Shown piece after piece: positions 21,920 to 31,400 of a DNA stretch of 64,000 nt. The position numbers and the translations under genes were made by a program. Origin of the DNA: CAZTAO01 sp964611645 (GTDB lineage: Bacteria; Armatimonadota; UBA5829); the NCBI GenBank assembly GCA_964611645.1, contig CAZTAO010000011.1, positions 47,057-111,056 of the forward strand. Reading direction: 5' to 3'. Below the pieces are notes generated by a model. That model did no database searches. It had not been told where the DNA came from and worked only from the letters and a program-made list of their open reading frames with translations. How positions within the stretch are numbered: position 1 is the first letter of the stretch; every line of letters begins with the position of its first letter.

Positions 21920-24900
21920 CTACTGCCCCCTCACGTATCCTTTGAGCTTCCAGGCGCTGTTTAGATACTCGTTGTCTCGACAGAACATCCTTTGGCCAAG
22001 AAGCTTGCCAATGTGAGATGCCTTGAGTGTGATACTCCAGTCGATGATGAGGTTGTCGGAGCCGCTGGGAGTTATCGCGATGTCCTTCACGTGAAGGAAA
22101 CACTGACTATTCTCCAGTGTTACGTTGCTACCGGGCGCGTATCCTGTTCCCCACGTGGTGTTGGCGTCGTCCTTGAGGTATACCTTGTTGAGCTTGTTGT
22201 CGTAGAGGACACACACGGTGTTCGCCAGACTGCCGGTCTGGCCAATCTGGAAATAGCAGTGGTAGATGTTGGGATAACCGTTCTCATCCTGATACTCAGT
22301 GCTGAAGACCAAGGGTGTGCCGGTCTGGACCTTGCCGGTCGACGGAGTGACACTGACGCAGGTCGGGGCTACAGGGATGAAGTGGGTGCCGACCTTCTTC
22401 CAACCATCAAACAGCCCCTTGGAGTCGGTGACGTACATCCAACTGTAGAGATTCTTCTCTGAAAAAGCGGACTTGAGCATGAACGGCCAGACTATGGTTA
22501 TCTCACGATCAGATCTGGTGACCGTTATCTCATTGACGTACACGTTGCACTGGTTGTTGGACAACGTAATGGCCGTACCCGGATTGTAGCCGGTGCCCCA
22601 ACTGGTGTTTGCGGTGTTCTTGAGATACACCTTGTTTGTGGCACAGTCATACCACAGGAACATCGCGTTGGCCTGACTGAAGCCTTCGGATACCAGCAAA
22701 TAGCACTTTCGGATGTCCGCTGAGCCGTTGGGATCACTGTACACTGACGTCAGGGTCTTCTTGACCAAGCCCTCCATAGGCGGGACCGTAGGATCGATGC
22801 TGACCACCTGTGGCTTGACGTTGTAGTAGATGCCCATCTGCTCCCAACCATCGCTCTGGCCGCGAGAATCGTGGACATACATATACGCACTAAGCTGTTT
22901 GAGGACAAACGCACTCTTCAGGGAAACCCGCCAGTTGACTGTCAGGTCCGTGCCCGAGGACGATACCGTAATGTCCTTCACATTGACCACACACTGGCTG
23001 TTCTCCAGCGTGACGTTCGCGCCGGGAGCATATCCCGTCCCCCAACTGGTGTTGGCGTCGTTCTTCAGATACAGGCGGTTGGCCAATCGGTTGTACATAA
23101 GAAAGGCGGCATTGGTCTGTCCAAGGGAATCGTTTATGCAGAAGTACGCCTTGTCTATGTAGGCGAAGCCATCCAGATTGCGATAGACGCTGGTAAAGGT
23201 GGTTGGTGAAACTCCCAAAGCCCCGTTCCACGGATAGAGGCTGTGGTTGAAGACCTTGGGGACGGTGGTCGTGAGAGTCTCCTGCTCAGCCAAGAGCTGC
23301 AGGCGAACGGTTTCCAGTTCCTGCCAGGAACGGGTATAGTCCTGCGGAGCGCGAACTGCCTGCCTGGCAATGGATTCCATCTGAGCCTGAGCTTCAGCCT
23401 TGGAAAGGCCTGTGCCCTGAAGGGTATCGCGATACAGGTACATCAGTTGCCAGTCTTCAAGCCCCTCTCGTTCGGCCTCGAACCGCAGAGAACTGTCCGC
23501 AATGTACCTTTGGCTCGGCCAGACGATATACTGGTCTCCCGGCGAGTTCAGGTAGTTGAGCGGAACCTGCCACCAGTTCAACGCCCAATGCAGGTAACCG
23601 TAGGTATCATAGATACCGTTGAGCCAGTGAAGGACCCTTGGCTTGATGCTCATGCTGTCTATGAGGCGGTTTGGATAGCTGCCCTGGGGTGTCCACGCCA
23701 CGTAGAACCACATCTCGCATCCCGCAGCCTGGGCGGCTCGAAAACTGGCGAGGTTCCTGTCGTAGTAGTCCAGCAGTGGCACCCATATCTCCAGGTCGCC
23801 GACGAGGCCGTCTGTGATGATGGCATCTATGCGGCGCAGGTTCGGCGCGGCGGCCTTCACCCGGGCGGATAGGGCTTTGTAACTCGCCAGGTTCTCAGCA
23901 ATAGGTTCATCAGCTACGTAAGCCGCGAACTTGCTCAGCAGGCCACGGTCGGTAACGTGGTTCTGGATCACCGTGAGCAGATCGATAGCATCCATATACT
24001 CATAATCCGCCGAGTCCAGCCTATTGACCTTATGGCTGGTCGAGCGCATAGTGGGGCATTCCCATACGCCATACGTCCGCCCGCCGATGTGGCTCAGCAT
24101 GAACAGAGGATCCCCGCCCTGGGCAAGGAATGTGTCCACAAAGCGGTCGAAGTCGCGGAAGTCATGCCTGATCACTCCGTCGGAACCTCTCCACGAGCGG
24201 ATAAGGTCCCACGGAGTCTTGACAGCGCTGTGGTGGTGCTTTCGGTAGAGCTCCGCCGTCCTGGCGAGGGCGCGCCAACCATCTTCCGACTGTTCAGCGA
24301 CTCCGAACTGCTGACACGTATAGTCCGAGCGGAACCACTGCCCGGCGTGGAATTGCGGATAGTCCGGTAAGGCGACGGGTGATATGCGAACGGTGAATGT
24401 GAATGTCTTCCGGCCACCTGTGCACTCGACCCAACCTGATCCAGCGTAGGTTCCAGGTTTGGCGTCCACGGGCGCGGTGATCCGAATGAATATCGGCTGG
24501 GTCTCGCCGGCGGGAAGGTTGCGGCTGAGGTCGTCAGCAAGCTCATCGGGGAAATCCGCCGGGGCTGCCCAGACCTGCTCCGCAGGCGGCGTGTAGATGG
24601 AGTTGGCATCCAGATTCACATAATCGACAAAGTGATAGGCCAGCCACGGTGCGGGAATCTTGGTGACTCCGTCCTCGTGGGTGAGAGAACCAAAACGGAT
24701 TCGCGCACCTGTTAGGTCGGTATCCGGGCGCACCATTACCTGGAATCCCTTGGCCTGACCTCGCATATTGGTAAGAGCAAACGATGTAGTTGCCCCGCCG
24801 GGAGGCCCTTCGCTCTGCTTGATCTGTGTGGTTGGCGGAGTGGTCCAGATGGTGCAGGGAGCGGTCTCGCCGGTTGGATACGCGTCTTTGATGTTGGCTG

Positions 24901-26461
24901 TGACGACGCTGCTCTGGTTGGGGACAGCGTCTTCGCAAACCGCCTCGATCTGAGTTGTCCCACCCGGCACATCGACCGCCACACTTACCCAAGGCTCGGT
25001 GCAGTAGAACGGGCGGGCCACGCTGCGAAGCGGGACCAGGTTAACGGAGGTCAGTTCAGACCCTCCCGGTATGCGGAAGCGGACAGTAGAGGCGTCGAGA
25101 TCCAACACGTGCGGCGACCAGTCTATCCTCACCTTTCCGTCAGCCTGCCGCTGCGCTTCGAGCCAACCCGGGCGGGGGGCCTGGCGGTCTGAGACGGTAG
25201 ACAGAGTCTCGGCACACATAGCAGAGACACGACCCTCGGGGTCTGCCACCGCAGCCGTAACATGGTATTGCTGGCCGTTCTGCAGTGAGTACAGCATAGC
25301 GCTGCCGGTCTGAGCGTCAGCCGCAATCCGGGGCAGGGTGCTGGAGGAAATCGTGGAGGTCTCACAGTAGATGAAGAGCTTCACAGCGCCCGTGGACAGG
25401 CTCGACGGGTCCCAGGTGACCTGAAGACAGCCCTCGCTGCCGGAAGGGGTCTGGACACTCATCGCGGGAGGCGCATTCAAAGGAGTCATGACCGGTTTGA
25501 ACGTTATATCATCGAACCAGACGGTACCGGTGTTGTTCTGTGTAGTCATCAACTCCACAGGAGCGAATGCGGCCCCGGAGGGAGCCGTCACTGTCTGCTC
25601 GATGTATGTCCAGTCGGCTGTTCCGCTGACGGAGCCGACGAACGTGTAACCCAGCCAGCCCCAGCTCGCGTCCAACCACTCCACGGCTATTCGGGCGTCG
25701 CCTGCGTCCAGACTGCTCGACTTGATCCAGCCGGTGACCGTATACTGCGCGCCCGCGCTGACTGCGGGGTTCTGGATGGCAACGGCGCGACGGCCTTCTC
25801 CGATGTACTTCAGCGCGGCGCTCCCGGAACGTCCCTCCCCTGCCGGCACGCTGATGGCGCTGGGCGGATTGGAGTACCAGGAGTGGTTGGTGTCCCAGCC
25901 CGACAGTCCGGACTCGAAACCGCCATTTGTGATCAGGGAGGCGTCAGGGGGAACCCTGGCAAACGAGATGTCGTCCCACCAGGCCGTGCCGTTGTTGGAG
26001 TCGGTGACGTAGGGTGTAATGTTTCCCCTGCGCGTATTCGCTGGCGCGGAAACGGTCGCGCTGATGTAGGTCCAGTCGGTGTCGCCGTTAACCGAGCCAA
26101 TAAAAGAGTATCCAATCCACGAACCGCCTGCATCAAACCACTCGACAGCAACTCGCGCATCTGCCCCGGATATCCCGCTGCACTTGACCCAACCGCTGAC
26201 GATATAGGTTCCCGGATAGGCCGCAACCTGCTGGATCGCCATCCCCCGGTTGCCGCTACAGACCATCTTGAGGGCAGTGCTGCCGGAACGCCCTTCACCT
26301 GCCGCTTCGATCTTGGCCGCGCCGCCATACCAGCCCTGGTCGGTATCCCAGGCCAGGAAGCGCGATTCGAAGTCACCATTCTGGAAAGCAAGAACGCTGC
26401 CCGAGCACAGAACCAGCGCCAAGGCGGCGATGAGTGAGAAGTTGCTTGACCAATGCTTCAA
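21920..26461 (-). CDS. Very large secreted DUF4091/GH123-like protein with carbohydrate-binding and triple C-terminal repeat domains
   Basis: 1513 residues from TTG 26461, chosen because AAGGAG sits 7 nt upstream and the next residues form a signal peptide (SNFSLIAALALVLCSGSVLA). Domains in order: two ~150-residue CBM4/9-like modules (each begins NGDFES/NGGFESG...W and contains GEGRSGS-ALK), two fibronectin-III-like beta domains, a DUF4091-type domain (from QVWAAPADFPDELADDLS through YVADEPIAENLASYKALSAR, with a candidate acid Asp-Glu), then three tandem ~125-residue repeats, each with a Y-L-K-[ND]-x-A-N-T-[ST]-W-G-T-G-Y core. It is a likely cell-surface glycan-binding or glycan-degrading protein. 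A good promoter lies at 26552-26580. Confidence 0.85.
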   Translation of the reverse strand: MKHWSSNFSLIAALALVLCSGSVLAFQNGDFESRFLAWDTDQGWYGGAAKIEAAGEGRSGSTALKMVCSGNRGMAIQQVAAYPGTYIVSGWVKCSGISGADARVAVEWFDAGGSWIGYSFIGSVNGDTDWTYISATVSAPANTRRGNITPYVTDSNNGTAWWDDISFARVPPDASLITNGGFESGLSGWDTNHSWYSNPPSAISVPAGEGRSGSAALKYIGEGRRAVAIQNPAVSAGAQYTVTGWIKSSSLDAGDARIAVEWLDASWGWLGYTFVGSVSGTADWTYIEQTVTAPSGAAFAPVELMTTQNNTGTVWFDDITFKPVMTPLNAPPAMSVQTPSGSEGCLQVTWDPSSLSTGAVKLFIYCETSTISSSTLPRIAADAQTGSAMLYSLQNGQQYHVTAAVADPEGRVSAMCAETLSTVSDRQAPRPGWLEAQRQADGKVRIDWSPHVLDLDASTVRFRIPGGSELTSVNLVPLRSVARPFYCTEPWVSVAVDVPGGTTQIEAVCEDAVPNQSSVVTANIKDAYPTGETAPCTIWTTPPTTQIKQSEGPPGGATTSFALTNMRGQAKGFQVMVRPDTDLTGARIRFGSLTHEDGVTKIPAPWLAYHFVDYVNLDANSIYTPPAEQVWAAPADFPDELADDLSRNLPAGETQPIFIRITAPVDAKPGTYAGSGWVECTGGRKTFTFTVRISPVALPDYPQFHAGQWFRSDYTCQQFGVAEQSEDGWRALARTAELYRKHHHSAVKTPWDLIRSWRGSDGVIRHDFRDFDRFVDTFLAQGGDPLFMLSHIGGRTYGVWECPTMRSTSHKVNRLDSADYEYMDAIDLLTVIQNHVTDRGLLSKFAAYVADEPIAENLASYKALSARVKAAAPNLRRIDAIITDGLVGDLEIWVPLLDYYDRNLASFRAAQAAGCEMWFYVAWTPQGSYPNRLIDSMSIKPRVLHWLNGIYDTYGYLHWALNWWQVPLNYLNSPGDQYIVWPSQRYIADSSLRFEAEREGLEDWQLMYLYRDTLQGTGLSKAEAQAQMESIARQAVRAPQDYTRSWQELETVRLQLLAEQETLTTTVPKVFNHSLYPWNGALGVSPTTFTSVYRNLDGFAYIDKAYFCINDSLGQTNAAFLMYNRLANRLYLKNDANTSWGTGYAPGANVTLENSQCVVNVKDITVSSSGTDLTVNWRVSLKSAFVLKQLSAYMYVHDSRGQSDGWEQMGIYYNVKPQVVSIDPTVPPMEGLVKKTLTSVYSDPNGSADIRKCYLLVSEGFSQANAMFLWYDCATNKVYLKNTANTSWGTGYNPGTAITLSNNQCNVYVNEITVTRSDREITIVWPFMLKSAFSEKNLYSWMYVTDSKGLFDGWKKVGTHFIPVAPTCVSVTPSTGKVQTGTPLVFSTEYQDENGYPNIYHCYFQIGQTGSLANTVCVLYDNKLNKVYLKDDANTTWGTGYAPGSNVTLENSQCFLHVKDIAITPSGSDNLIIDWSITLKASHIGKLLGQRMFCRDNEYLNSAWKLKGYVRGQ

Positions 26462-26551
26462 GGGTCTCTCCTTTGAGAGGACTCTGGGTTTGCAGCCCCG
26501 TATTTCCGGCAGTGTCCCGTGCAACAGCCTCTCGATACCTCACACAACTCA

Positions 26552-26580
26552 AGTCTATGCGAGATGGTATCGCGTGTCAA
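26552..26580 (-). promoter_or_regulatory. Sigma-70 promoter of the 1513-residue protein gene
   Basis: Minus strand TTGACA (26580-26575), 17-bp spacer, TAGACT (26557-26552), about 90 bp before the TTG start. The gene-free stretch 26462-26855 otherwise shows only this promoter and the divergent one at 26753. Confidence 0.65.
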
Positions 26581-26752
26581 TCTTCGGACAGCTAAGGTGA
26601 GGTCTTCCCGTGAGGCAACGCGGAATTCCTCTGGGATTCGTTGCCTTTGAAACGACTGACAGTATGTCGGCGCTTCGGGCATGATGAAACCAACAGGCAG
26701 AATCGGACGCTTAGGACAAATGAAGAACTGCTCTCCGCTCAACCACCATTCT

Positions 26753-26782
26753 TTGACCGTCTCCCCTCCCCTGTGGTACACT
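26753..26782 (+). promoter_or_regulatory. Sigma-70 promoter of the isoprenylcysteine-methyltransferase-like gene
   Basis: TTGACC (26753-26758), 18-bp spacer, TACACT (26777-26782), about 70 bp upstream of ATG 26856. Confidence 0.6.
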
Positions 26783-26855
26783 TCCACAGTCGTATTAGCT
26801 ATGGAGGCGTGGGGTTTTGGTGTCTGGGAGTGTTGAGGATCGGGTTCATCGGAAG

Positions 26856-27395
26856 ATGACTTATTATCGAGTGCCGCTGATGCTGTTGGTGGTTGGGGCT
26901 TTGGTGGCGTATATTCACCGGTTGGATGCGTTCTGGTGGGGGGCGCCTGTTTGCTTATTTGGCGAGCTTATTCAGATGTGGGCGGCTTCGCACTTGCATA
27001 AGGACGAACGGCTGACCGTCTCCGGGCCTTACTCACACGTCCGAAACCCTATGTATATAGGGCGGTTCTTCCTGGGGCTGGGAGTGTTTATTATGACCTG
27101 GAACCCGTGGCTGGTCGGGGTGTATGTGGTTGGGTTTGCGGTCTACGCGCATCTGAGGGTCCGGCGGGAAGAGGCGCGGCTCGTGGAGTTATTCGGCGAG
27201 GATTACCAGAGATACTGCTCCGAGACCCACCGGTGGCTGCCCGGCTTCCGCGCTTACTCCGGCTCCGAGGCGAGGGGAGCGAGTTGGCGGCAGGTGTGCG
27301 CCAACCACGAGCAGATCAATATGATCGGCCTGATAGTTGTGCTGGCGGCCCTGTATCTGCGGATCGAGCGAATCCCGTGGCATTGGCTAGGGTAG
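26856..27395 (+). CDS. Isoprenylcysteine carboxyl methyltransferase (ICMT/PEMT) family membrane protein
   Basis: 179 residues from ATG 26856; the longer GTG frame from 26817 adds a charged leader and is less likely. Four to five membrane helices are visible (VPLMLLVVGALVAYI, FFLGLGVFIMTW, LVGVYVVGFAVYAH, INMIGLIVVLAALYL). The family signature is present: LTVSGPYSHVRNPMYIG, then RREEARLVELFGEDYQRYC, forming the SAM-binding C-terminal motif. Bacterial members methylate lipids or unknown small molecules; the substrate here is unknown. It stands alone between two divergent transcription units. Confidence 0.85.
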   Translation: MTYYRVPLMLLVVGALVAYIHRLDAFWWGAPVCLFGELIQMWAASHLHKDERLTVSGPYSHVRNPMYIGRFFLGLGVFIMTWNPWLVGVYVVGFAVYAHLRVRREEARLVELFGEDYQRYCSETHRWLPGFRAYSGSEARGASWRQVCANHEQINMIGLIVVLAALYLRIERIPWHWLG

Positions 27396-27526
27396 TGTGA
27401 ATATATGTTGATGAAAACAGATTTATCCTAGACAACATCGGCCCAAGCGCGGCTCCGCAGACTCGCGAATAGCTCCGGGCCAAGTTATCACCCCCTTGCC
27501 TACACCACATGTCGCTCCAACAACTC

Positions 27527-27555
27527 TTGACGGAGAAGAAATGTTGGGCTATAAT
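27527..27555 (+). promoter_or_regulatory. Near-consensus sigma-70 promoter of the PEP-CTERM gene
   Basis: TTGACG (27527-27532), 17-bp spacer, perfect TATAAT (27550-27555). The distance to ATG 27685 implies a leader of roughly 120 nt. Confidence 0.85.
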
Positions 27556-27600
27556 GTGTTACTGCTATACTGCATTTGGCCGTACTAGTTGGCAAATATG

Positions 27601-27618
27601 GTTTGGTTCTCGCCAAAC
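27601..27618 (+). promoter_or_regulatory. Hairpin in the PEP-CTERM mRNA leader
   Basis: GTTTGG, loop TTCTCG, CCAAAC: a perfect 6-bp stem about 45 nt after the predicted start of transcription. It could stabilise the mRNA or bind a regulator; no known riboswitch pattern is recognised. Confidence 0.4.
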
Positions 27619-27684
27619 GTGGGTATATAGCATTGAAAGAATCGTCTATGTAGTTGGTGGACCAATCGCGCACCAGAGGATTTC

Positions 27685-28467
27685 ATGAGAGAAGCTACAA
27701 GGTTGGTAATAGCGCTGGCGCTTGTTGTTGTGCTTGCCAGCGTAGCATACGCGGAGAGAACCCCTCCGGGTTCGTTCGTGAAATACAGGGTATCCACCGT
27801 CAAGGCTCTTGCCCAGCAGATCAGGACAGATTCCGTGGCCAGGAAGCGATTCGCCCAGCATTTCAAGATTCCTGAGGCCCTTGTGGCCGACAGATTCGAG
27901 AAAACCCTCCAGATGGTAACCATCAAGAAGCCCATGCGCACCACAATGTGGTACGTAGCCAAGAACAGCAGCGTTCAGAAGAAGACAAAACTCCTGCCCA
28001 AGGGAACAGTGGTCTTTGCGGATAAGGGGGGAAAGCCGATACTGGCGTGGTCCTGCGCAAACCCGATGACTCCGAGGCTGAACGCGCCCAAGGGCACCAA
28101 CAAGGTAGTCAGTACCCCACCCGATGAAGATGAGATAGTCAAACCGTTCACCGAGACCGTGACGGGCACGGCCATTACTTCCACCCCGGAAGTTATCAGC
28201 CCGGTTGCTGCTCCGGCTCTTGGCGCTCCCGCTCTGGATGCCGTAACGCTTCCGGCTATTGCCGCTCCGCCAGTGCTGGAATCTTCAAGCGGAATTGGCG
28301 CGTTGGGCGCTCTGGCCGCAGCCGGGTCGTTGGTGGGATTCTCGGGCCACGGCGACAGCGTGCCTACCCCACCCGTTCCTGAGCCTTCGGCTGCAATGGT
28401 GCTGTCGATGGGGATGGCGCTGGTAGGTGGATCGGCTTACTGGAGAGCTAGGTTGCGGCGGAAATAG
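27685..28467 (+). CDS. PEP-CTERM sorting-domain protein
   Basis: 260 residues. Signal peptide RLVIALALVVVLASVAYA, then a ~115-residue mostly charged domain (YRVSTVKALAQQIRTDSVAR, FRKFKIPEAL-like helices) with no recognised family. An Ala/Pro/Val-rich linker follows, then the sorting tail: VPEPSA, a hydrophobic helix (MVLSMGMALVGGSAYW) and basic RARLRRK. That tail directs processing by an exosortase/EpsH-type transpeptidase and surface or exopolysaccharide association. No exosortase is in the window. The gene is convergent with smc and overlaps its end by 20 bp. Confidence 0.85.
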   Translation: MREATRLVIALALVVVLASVAYAERTPPGSFVKYRVSTVKALAQQIRTDSVARKRFAQHFKIPEALVADRFEKTLQMVTIKKPMRTTMWYVAKNSSVQKKTKLLPKGTVVFADKGGKPILAWSCANPMTPRLNAPKGTNKVVSTPPDEDEIVKPFTETVTGTAITSTPEVISPVAAPALGAPALDAVTLPAIAAPPVLESSSGIGALGALAAAGSLVGFSGHGDSVPTPPVPEPSAAMVLSMGMALVGGSAYWRARLRRK

Positions 28468-31400
28468 CTTCTGCCTCTTTGTCTTCAGGCCGAGTCGACA
28501 AACGCACGGATATCACCCTGCTGACCCCAGGCTCCTCCATTGTGACGCCGTAGAGGTTCTCTGACGCCTCCATGGTAGCCCTGTTGTGGGTTATCACCAG
28601 GAACTGGATCTGCTGCGAGAACTCCTTCACCACCTCGGCGAAGTGCTCCACATTGCTCTCGTCCAGGGGAGCGTCCACCTCATCCAGTATCACGAACGGG
28701 CTGGGGCGGACCATCAGCAAAGCAAACATCAGAGCGGCGGCGGTAAGAGCTCTCTCTCCTCCTGATAGCAGCGCCAACTCCTGCATCCGCTTCCCCGGCG
28801 CCTGAACCGCGATGTCTACCCCGGTTTCCAGGAGGTTCTTGGGGTCGGTGAGGGAGAGAGCGGTCTTGCCACCCCCGAACATCCGCTTGAACATAAAATC
28901 GAAATGGGTGCAAACGGTCTGAAATGTCTCCATGAACATATCGTGGGTGCTGGCATCTATCTCGCTGATGGCTGTGTTGATCTGCTCCGAGGCATCCTCC
29001 AGGTCCGCGCGCTGGCTGGTGAGGAAGTCCCAGCGCTCCTTGACCCGCTCGTATTCGGCAACGGCCCCTGTGTTCACGGGCCCCATCTGCTTGAGGTCGC
29101 GGCGAAGCCTGGCGACCTCCCCGGCAGTGCCTCGCTCGATCTCGAGGCCTCCGAGGTCATAGGCCATAGCGTCGTCATAGCCTATCTCATATTCATCGAA
29201 AAGCCGCTGGGCCGCCTGCTGGACCTGCATCTCAAGGCGCGCTTCCTTTACCTCTGCGTCGTGGCGGGTCTGGGTGGCTTCTGCGACGATGGCTGTGAGT
29301 GAGGCCAGCTTGGCATCAGCCTTGGCGACTTCTTCTCTGGCTGTCGTCCGCTCTTCACTTATCTTAGCTGCCGAAGCTTGCGCGGCAGTAAAGAGTGTGC
29401 GCTGGGTAGCCAGTTCCCGTTCTATCACCGCCTGCTCATTCTGCAAAATCCCGATTTCCTGGGCAAGACCCTCGACCCGCTCCGACCGAGACTTCTTCTC
29501 CGCCTGGAGTTGGTTCATCTGCGAAGTGGCCTCAGCATGTGCTCTTCCGATAGAGGATGAGCGTTCGTTTGCGCCAGCAAGTTCCACGTTGACCCGCATC
29601 AGCGCATCGCGGGCCTCTGCCCTCAGCCTGTCCAGTTCCGCCAAGCCCTGCTCGGATGCCGCGACCTGTTCATCCAGACTGATGTTCTCCAGGCCGGCGT
29701 GGCGAAGCTCCTCTTCCAGGGTATCGGCGCTGCGCGTAGTCTGGGAGAAGATGGCCTCAAGCTCTGCCTTCTCAAACTCACTCGCCTCGATCTGGCGAGC
29801 CAGCCGCGTGATCTCCCGAGTCTCCACGTCAACTGCCTTCTGGTGCTCTACAAGCTTGACCCTAAGCTCGGCTACCTCTCTGTCCGTGTTGGCGATGCTC
29901 GTGCCGTTCCTGCTGAGTTCCTCCTCCGTCCGGGCTAACAGAGAACGGGTCTGCATGACCTCCACGCCAAGATCGGACACTGCTTGGGTCAGTTCCGCGA
30001 TCTCCTGTTTGCGCAGGAGCAGGCCCGGGCCTTTGCGCCTTGCAGCGCCACCTGCTATTGCTCCGCTGGGGACTATGATCTCGCCGTCAAGGGTCACAAT
30101 CTTGTTCCAGCCGGCGGCTTGCCGGGAGATGGCTATTGCCTCGTCTATATCCCTGGTGATTATGGTGCGGCCGAGAAGTGAGCTGACGGCAGGCATATAC
30201 CTGCGGTCGAACTGGATGAGGTCAACTGCCAACCCAAGAGGTTTGATGCCCTGACCAAGCCTCACCGACTGCGGGTCCGGCCTCATTCCGTCCAACGGAA
30301 GGAAAGTCGCCCGCCCGGCTGACTGTGTTTTGAGGAACTCGATTGCGCGTTTGGCGTCCTCTACCGACCCTGCGATGATGTCCTGGAGGTTGGCCCCCAA
30401 GGCGATCTCAATGGCCGTCTCATAGCCTTTGGGCACGCTGATAACATCGGCGACCACGGCATATTCACCGGCCAGCTTGCCGTCCTTGTGGAGAGACATT
30501 ACGCTGCGGACACCCTCAAAGAAGCCCTCGTGCTGGTCTTCCATTTCCTTGAGGGTGTTCAGCCTTGCAGAGCTTCCGGCCAGTTCGCGGCTGAGCTCAC
30601 CCTGCCTGTTCTGAAGCTTGTTGCGCTCGGACTCGTCCGCCGTCCGCTTCACGCGCAGTTCCTCAAGGCGGGTAGCTGCCGCTTTGATTTTGTCTTCAAC
30701 GGCGACACCGGCATCGTGGGCCGATCCTTCGCGCCTCTGGCACGCCTTGAGCTGTTCGCCAAGCTCTGCTATCTGCGCGGTTATCTTTTGCGCCTGCGTA
30801 TCCACCTGCTTCGCGCGCTCGCGCAGGTTGGCCACATTGTTGCGTTTCACGGAAAGGTCTTTGGCCATCTCGAGCACGTTCGCCTTGTGGTCGCTTGCGC
30901 TACGGGACGCCTCGGCATATCGGCTCTCCAACTCAGCCAGCCGTTTCTGGGCTTCCTCCGATTTGCCGGAGGAGTCCTGGTTGGACTGCTGCAGAGAAGC
31001 CAACTCCGCGGCAAGCGAGGCCAGCCGGACCTCTACTTCGGCCAACCTCTGGTCGAGGTTTTCAAGCTCCTCAGCTTCGCGCTTACCCGCTGCTTCCGCA
31101 GCTGCACTGCGTTCCTTGGCTACGTCTATGCGGTTGGTCAGACGCTGAACGACTGCGTGGATCCGCTGCTCGGCGTGGCGGGCATCGTCCATATCCTGCT
31201 CAAGCCGGGCCAGACGGTCGCGAGAGTCTGATGTGGACTCCTCAAGTTCATCGGCCCTGGCCCTGCTTTCCACAATCCGCTTCTCAGCTTCATCCTTGGC
31301 AAGGCGAGCCTGGGCAAGCGACTCCGCCGCCCGGTGCAACTCACGGATGAGTATGCCGGTCTCGATTTCCTTGAGCTGGGCGGCCAGTTCGATGTACTTC

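Noticed and set aside
29274..30254. 326-codon Ser-rich plus-strand frame within smc
   Set aside because: Antisense to the coiled-coil region of SMC; composition is that of reversed Glu/Ala codons.
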